This document shows, in pieces, positions 60,533 through 64,000 of a stretch of 64,000 nt of DNA (position 1 is its first letter; every line of letters begins with the position of its first letter). The notes beneath the pieces are model-generated. The model was not told the origin of the DNA. It ran no database searches and saw nothing but the letters and a program-made list of their open reading frames with translations. The stretch spans positions 118,609 to 182,608 of the forward strand of contig NZ_JAINRD010000021.1 in the NCBI RefSeq assembly GCF_020400605.1, given 5' to 3'. The DNA is from Streptomyces aculeolatus. GTDB taxonomy: Bacteria > Actinomycetota > Actinomycetes > Streptomycetales > Streptomycetaceae. The translations under genes were made by a program, and so were the position numbers.

Positions 60533-61320
60533 GCCGGACCGACGCTCCCGCCTCGCTGCGGGAGTTCTACGAGAACCCGGCCGTGCCCGTCGCCTCCGGC
60601 GACGCCCGCAGCCGGCGGCAGGCGCGGATGCTCGCGGACGCCCTGGGCCCGTTCCGTACCGGCGAGGCGCCCGCGGTCGTCGTGGACGTCGGGTGCGGCG
60701 ACGGCTCCGCCGCCGCGGTGGCCGCCGGGGTGCTCGACGGCCGCCGCCCGGGCGGGCAGCGGATCGTCGCCGTCGACTGGTCGCACGACGCGCTGCGCCG
60801 CGCCCGGTCGCGGACCCGCGACGCCTCCCCCGGCACGCCGGTCCACGTCGTACGCGGCGGGCTGCCGGACGGCGCCGCGCAGCCCGCGGGGCTGCCGCTG
60901 GCCGACGGCAGCGCGGACGCCGTCCTGTTCAGCGAGGTCGTCGAGCACCTGGTCGACCCGGACGCCGCGCTGGACGAACTGCGCCGCGTGCTGCGGCCCG
61001 GCGGCCATCTGCTGCTCTCCACCCCCAACCTCGCGGCCTGGTACAACCGCGCGCTGCTGCTGGCCGGTGTGCAGCCGGTGTTCTCCGAGGTGAGCCTGCG
61101 CGGCATCCACGGCCGGCCCGGCAGCCAGGTCGTCGGCCACCTCCGGCTGTACACGGCCCGTGCACTGAGGGGTTTCCTCGCCGCCTCCGGCTTTACCGTG
61201 GAGAAGGTGGCCGGCGCGCCGTACCACGACGTGCCCCGGCCGCTGCGGCCGTTCGACCGCGCCCTGTGCCGGGCACCGTCGCTGGCCTCGATCCTGCTCG
61301 TCCACGCCAGGCGGGAGTAG
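60529..61320 (+). CDS. SAM-dependent methyltransferase, class I
   Basis: A 263-aa methyltransferase unlike the first one in the operon. Motif I VVDVGCGDG lies at about residues 50-58, IVAVDWSHDAL follows, and SEVVEHLVDPDAALDELRRV forms the post-motif helix with the Glu-His pair common in Methyltransf_11/23. The C-terminal part (LRLYTARALRGFLAASGFTV) is typical of sugar or lipid methylating enzymes such as those in O-antigen loci. GTG start overlaps the acyltransferase stop. Substrate unknown. Confidence 0.85.
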   Translation: MSRTDAPASLREFYENPAVPVASGDARSRRQARMLADALGPFRTGEAPAVVVDVGCGDGSAAAVAAGVLDGRRPGGQRIVAVDWSHDALRRARSRTRDASPGTPVHVVRGGLPDGAAQPAGLPLADGSADAVLFSEVVEHLVDPDAALDELRRVLRPGGHLLLSTPNLAAWYNRALLLAGVQPVFSEVSLRGIHGRPGSQVVGHLRLYTARALRGFLAASGFTVEKVAGAPYHDVPRPLRPFDRALCRAPSLASILLVHARRE

Positions 61321-61323
61321 CCG

Positions 61324-62433
61324 ATGTGGTGGGGGGTTGCCGCGGCGCTGCTGGCGAACGTCTTCATCAGCTGCGGATTCGTGCTGGAGAAGCGGGCGCT
61401 GTCCGCGCTGCCGGAACTGAGCGTGAAGCGCCCGGCCCGGATGGTGCGCGTGCTGGTGTCCAGCCCGTTGTGGCTGGCGGGCTGCCTCAGCCTGGGGCTC
61501 GGCTTCGCCGCCCAGCTGGTCTGCTACCGCACGCTGCCGCTGGCCGCCGCGCAGGGGATCCTCGTCTCCGGCCTGGTGCTGCTGGTCCTGCTGTCGTCGC
61601 GGTTCCTCGGCGAGCGGCTGAGCGCACGCGAGATGGCGGGGGTGGCGGCGATCCTGCTGTCGCTGGGGATGATCGTGGTGTCCCTGGACAAGGAGGCCGA
61701 CACGGTCAGCACGTCGGCGCCGGCGGGGCGGTTCCTGCTCGTCGCGCTGCCGTCGCTGGCCGCGGGGCTGTGGCTGTACCTGGCGGCGGAGCTGCGCGCG
61801 AAGCGGCGGCACCGGATCCCGACGACGGGCATCGCGTACGGGGTCGGGGTGGGCTTCCTCTACGGGGTCAGCTCGCTGACGATCAAGGGCGTCTCGGGTC
61901 TGGTGGACGGCTCGGACGTGCTCGGCACCGCGGGCGACCTGCTCACCTCGCCGTACCCGTACACGCTGCTCTTCACCGGCGCGGCGGGGCTGGTGATGTC
62001 GCAGGCGGCGCTCCAGCGCTGCCGGGCGTCGCTCATCGTGCCGGTGTGCACGACGGCCAACTGCCTGCACGCCGTCGCCGCGGGCACGTTCGTCTTCGGC
62101 GAGCCGCTGCCGGACGACGCGCCGCGGCTGCTGCTGCGGCTGGGCGGGATCGCGCTGGCGGTCTCGGTGCTGCTGACGCTGCCGCGGCACGACGAGCCGG
62201 GGCCGGCGGAGCCGCCGCTGCCGGAGCCGGCGGACGACGGGACGCCCGAGCCCGTACGCGACGGGAGGCCGGCGGCCGTACGCGCCGAACGGCCCGGTCC
62301 CGTACGCGGCGAAGACCCCCGCTCCGTGCCGGAGCCCGATCCGCCCGACCCGCCCGGCCCGCCGGAGCGGCAATCCGCCGCCCTGCCGCCCGCCCCCGTA
62401 CCGACCCCCCACCGTGGAGGACCCGTCCCGTGA
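61324..62433 (+). CDS. EamA/DMT-superfamily transporter
   Basis: A 369-aa inner-membrane protein with nine or ten helices arranged as the inverted EamA repeat (VAAALLANVFISCGFVLEKR, then SLGLGFAAQLVCYRTL and GILVSGLVLLVLLSSRFLGE). The last 90 residues form a Pro/Arg/Glu-rich cytosolic tail. Members of this superfamily export metabolites or, in the ArnEF branch, flip undecaprenyl-linked aminosugars; with the surrounding glycosyltransferases a flippase for a lipid-linked sugar is plausible. It starts three bases after the methyltransferase stop. Confidence 0.8.
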   Translation: MWWGVAAALLANVFISCGFVLEKRALSALPELSVKRPARMVRVLVSSPLWLAGCLSLGLGFAAQLVCYRTLPLAAAQGILVSGLVLLVLLSSRFLGERLSAREMAGVAAILLSLGMIVVSLDKEADTVSTSAPAGRFLLVALPSLAAGLWLYLAAELRAKRRHRIPTTGIAYGVGVGFLYGVSSLTIKGVSGLVDGSDVLGTAGDLLTSPYPYTLLFTGAAGLVMSQAALQRCRASLIVPVCTTANCLHAVAAGTFVFGEPLPDDAPRLLLRLGGIALAVSVLLTLPRHDEPGPAEPPLPEPADDGTPEPVRDGRPAAVRAERPGPVRGEDPRSVPEPDPPDPPGPPERQSAALPPAPVPTPHRGGPVP

Positions 62434-62645
62434 ACCCCGACGACCCGCTGCTGAGAATCCTCGTCTGCCCGCTCGACAAGGGCCCGCTGACCCTGCTGGA
62501 CTCCGGCGACGCGCTGTACAACCCGCGGCTGCGGCGCCGCTACCCGGTGCGCGACGGCATCCCGCAGTTGCTGCCGGCCTCCGGCGAGGCGGTCTCCGAC
62601 GAGGAGCACGAGCGGATCACCGGCGGCCTCCAGCCCCAGCCGTAG
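62430..62645 (+). CDS. Trm112-like small protein lacking the zinc cysteines
   Basis: A 71-aa protein with the Trm112 pattern LLRILVCPLDKGPL and YPVRDGIPQLLP, but the second Cys of each zinc knuckle is missing (CPLD in place of CPxC; NPRL in place of the later Cys pair). Trm112 proteins bind and activate SAM-dependent methyltransferases; two such enzymes are encoded in this operon. The loss of zinc ligands seems common to this actinobacterial subgroup. GTG start overlaps the transporter stop by four bases. Confidence 0.75.
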   Translation: MNPDDPLLRILVCPLDKGPLTLLDSGDALYNPRLRRRYPVRDGIPQLLPASGEAVSDEEHERITGGLQPQP

Positions 62646-62668
62646 GCCCCGCTCCGCCACGGGCGGCT

Positions 62669-63778
62669 CTACTCCGCGGGCGCGTCGCGGAGGCGGACAC
62701 CCTTGTGCCGCAGCCACGGCTCCGGGTCGATCCCGGAGCCGAACTGCGGCGTCACCCGCACCTCGAAGTGCAGGTGCGGACCGGTGGAGTTGCCGGTGGT
62801 GCCGGCCAGGCCCAGCGGCTGGCCGGGGAAGACCCGCTCGCCGGGTTTCGCGCGGACCTCGGACAGGTGGGCGTAGAAGGTGTAGTACCCGTTGTCGTGC
62901 CGGACGGTGACGGAGTTGCCGAAGGCACCGTCGCAGCCGATCCGGTACACCGCGCCGTAGCCGACGCTGCCCACCGGCCTGCCCTCGTCGACGGCGAAGT
63001 CCAGGCCCGTGTGCCGGGAGGACCACATGCCGCCGGCCTGGTCGAAGCGCGAGGAGAGGGTGTAACGGCCCACCGGCGCGGTCCATTTGCGGCCGGCGAG
63101 CGCCTTGCCGTCCGTGCTCGGCGTCACGGCCCGGGAGCGCTCGGCGCGCGGGCAGCCGGAGCTGCGCGAGCGGGCGGTCCGCGCGCTCTCCAGCTTCTCC
63201 AGCCGCCCCTGGGCGCGCTCCAGCTTGCTCTCGATGAGCCGCTTCACCCGTGCCTGCGTGCGCAGTTCGGCGTGCAGGTCGGCGAGCGCGACGGCCTTGC
63301 GCTCCCGTTCGTCCGCGAGCCGCCGCTCGGCCTGCTCGGCACGGTGGTAGAGGCCGGCGGCGGCCTGTTCGCCCTTGTCGAGCAGGAAGACCTTGTCGAG
63401 CAGGTCCTCGGGGGTCCGGGAGAAGAGCAGCTGGGCGGTGGGGCCGAGGCCGCCGGACTGGTACTCGCGGGCGGCGAGCTGCCCGATCCGGCCGCGCAGC
63501 TCGACGAGCCCGCGGTGCTTGGCGCGTACGGCGCGCTGCAGCTCGGCGATCTTCACCCGCTGCGCGGCGGACGCCCGCCGGGCGGCCTCGTAGCGCTCGG
63601 TGGCCGCGGCGGCGTCGCGGAAGAGCCGGTCGACGGTGCCGCGCACGGCCCGTGCCCCGGCCTTGCCGTCGGTGCCCGGGTCGGGGCGGGCGGCGGCGTG
63701 CGGGGCGACGCCGGCCGGGACGGCGAGGGCGACGCACAGGGCCGCGGCCGCTCCTGTTTGTGTGATAATTCGTCGCAT
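62669..63778 (-). CDS. Secreted M23 (LytM) peptidase with coiled coil
   Basis: A 369-aa exported zinc metallopeptidase-like protein. Signal peptide about 1-30 (MRRIITQTGAAAALCVALAV, cleavage after AAA). A long coiled coil covers about 45-205 (with NlpD/EnvC-like spacing), then a LytM domain about 245-360 with the metal ligands in RHTGLDF (His about 254, Asp about 258) and the HxH motif in GPHLHFEV (about 333). It probably cuts peptidoglycan cross-links or activates amidases at septa. The gene is convergent with the glycoconjugate operon. Upstream, a TATACA (minus strand, 63840-63835) may be its -10. Confidence 0.87.
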   Translation of the reverse strand: MRRIITQTGAAAALCVALAVPAGVAPHAAARPDPGTDGKAGARAVRGTVDRLFRDAAAATERYEAARRASAAQRVKIAELQRAVRAKHRGLVELRGRIGQLAAREYQSGGLGPTAQLLFSRTPEDLLDKVFLLDKGEQAAAGLYHRAEQAERRLADERERKAVALADLHAELRTQARVKRLIESKLERAQGRLEKLESARTARSRSSGCPRAERSRAVTPSTDGKALAGRKWTAPVGRYTLSSRFDQAGGMWSSRHTGLDFAVDEGRPVGSVGYGAVYRIGCDGAFGNSVTVRHDNGYYTFYAHLSEVRAKPGERVFPGQPLGLAGTTGNSTGPHLHFEVRVTPQFGSGIDPEPWLRHKGVRLRDAPAE

Positions 63779-63894
63779 CGGTCGAAATTACTGCGTTGTC
63801 GCGCGCCGTTGCGCGGGAAACGCGGGAGCGCCGGTGTATATCGCCCGTCCGGCCGAGCCGCGCCGCCCGCACGCTCCCCCGGCCGTGGTACGCC

Positions 63895-63930
63895 GCACCC
63901 CGCCGGCCGGCGCGCCGGCGGGCGGGGTGC
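63895..63930 (-). terminator. Hairpin terminator for the ABC permease gene at the window edge
   Basis: A 36-base inverted repeat (arms of 18 bases with one mismatch; GCACCCCGCC at one end, GGCGGGGTGC at the other) lies 27 bases past the stop of the minus-strand permease gene at 63958. The 63779-63894 stretch holds only the upstream region of the M23 gene. Confidence 0.75.
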
Positions 63931-63957
63931 GGGTCAGGATGAAGCCGTCGTGCGGAC

Positions 63958-64000
63958 CTACTTCACCGAGCCGGCCGTCAGGCCCGAGACGACGTGCCGC
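63958..64000 (-). CDS. C-terminal end of a carbohydrate ABC transporter permease
   Basis: The last 13 codons of a minus-strand gene read RHVVSGLTAGSVK then TAG (63960-63958). GLTAGxVK is the usual C-terminal ending of MalG-type sugar permeases (CUT1 family), which supports the call despite the short stretch. The rest of the gene lies beyond the window. It follows a second sugar transporter system separate from the ChvE type at 37.5 kb. Confidence 0.6.
   Translation of the reverse strand, partial: RHVVSGLTAGSVK

Overview
The window is a 64-kb chromosomal stretch from a high-GC actinomycete, most likely a Streptomyces or close relative. The main support is gene order: a PucR-type regulator followed by fabD-fabH-acpP-fabF and a convergent DUF3145 gene, which is the fatty-acid synthase arrangement known from Streptomyces coelicolor. 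Helix-turn-helix/DUF5753 genes with a DUF397 partner, a DUF6879 protein, a TTA-containing small gene, strong third-position G/C and frequent GTG starts agree with this. I saw no rRNA, tRNA, CRISPR array, insertion sequence or prophage.

Layout. 0-4.4 kb: regulatory island with two XRE/DUF5753 proteins, DUF397, DUF6879, a GHKL ATPase, a 57-aa TTA-codon gene and a membrane protein with lower GC. 4.6-12.3 kb: secreted tripeptidyl-peptidase-type hydrolase, large LuxR (LAL) regulator with a YCII protein, divergent TetR/NmrA pair, DUF3710 protein. 12.8-25.3 kb: a polysaccharide locus. A plus-strand operon (nucleotide-sugar decarboxylase/epimerase, cellulose-synthase-like GT2, GalE, UDP-glucose dehydrogenase) converges on a minus-strand set of three exported beta-helix/lyase proteins, including a 1226-aa enzyme with PL7, GH16 and PL6 modules and two discoidin domains. 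25.5-31.9 kb: pirin, fasR, the fab operon, DUF3145. 32.1-48.1 kb: SGNH lipoprotein, then a sugar uptake and oxidation region (GalM, enolase-superfamily sugar-acid dehydratase, zinc dehydrogenase, U32-like protein, ChvE/GguA/GguB-type ABC transporter), a lipoprotein, a GH172 enzyme under a LacI-type operator, and aldo/keto reductase, SMP-30 lactonase and IclR regulator. 48.2-51.2 kb: GNAT, multidomain SpoIIE phosphatase, small membrane protein. 51.3-62.6 kb: tightly coupled envelope glycoconjugate operon (DUF3068, GT4, methyltransferase, DUF3367/AftD-like arabinofuranosyltransferase, condensation-fold acyltransferase, second methyltransferase, EamA transporter, Trm112-like). 62.7-64 kb: M23 peptidase and the C-terminus of a sugar ABC permease.

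Most notable: (1) the synthase operon facing a PL7-GH16-PL6 trifunctional enzyme, a candidate undescribed acidic exopolysaccharide make-and-cut system; (2) a 28-bp operator-like element repeated before three transcription units of the sugar-acid region (34.2, 36.5 and 48.1 kb), suggesting one IclR regulon split by unrelated genes; (3) an arabinan-type glycosyltransferase operon in an organism that shows no mycolate genes here. Functions are inferred from reading motifs and gene order; no database search was run.
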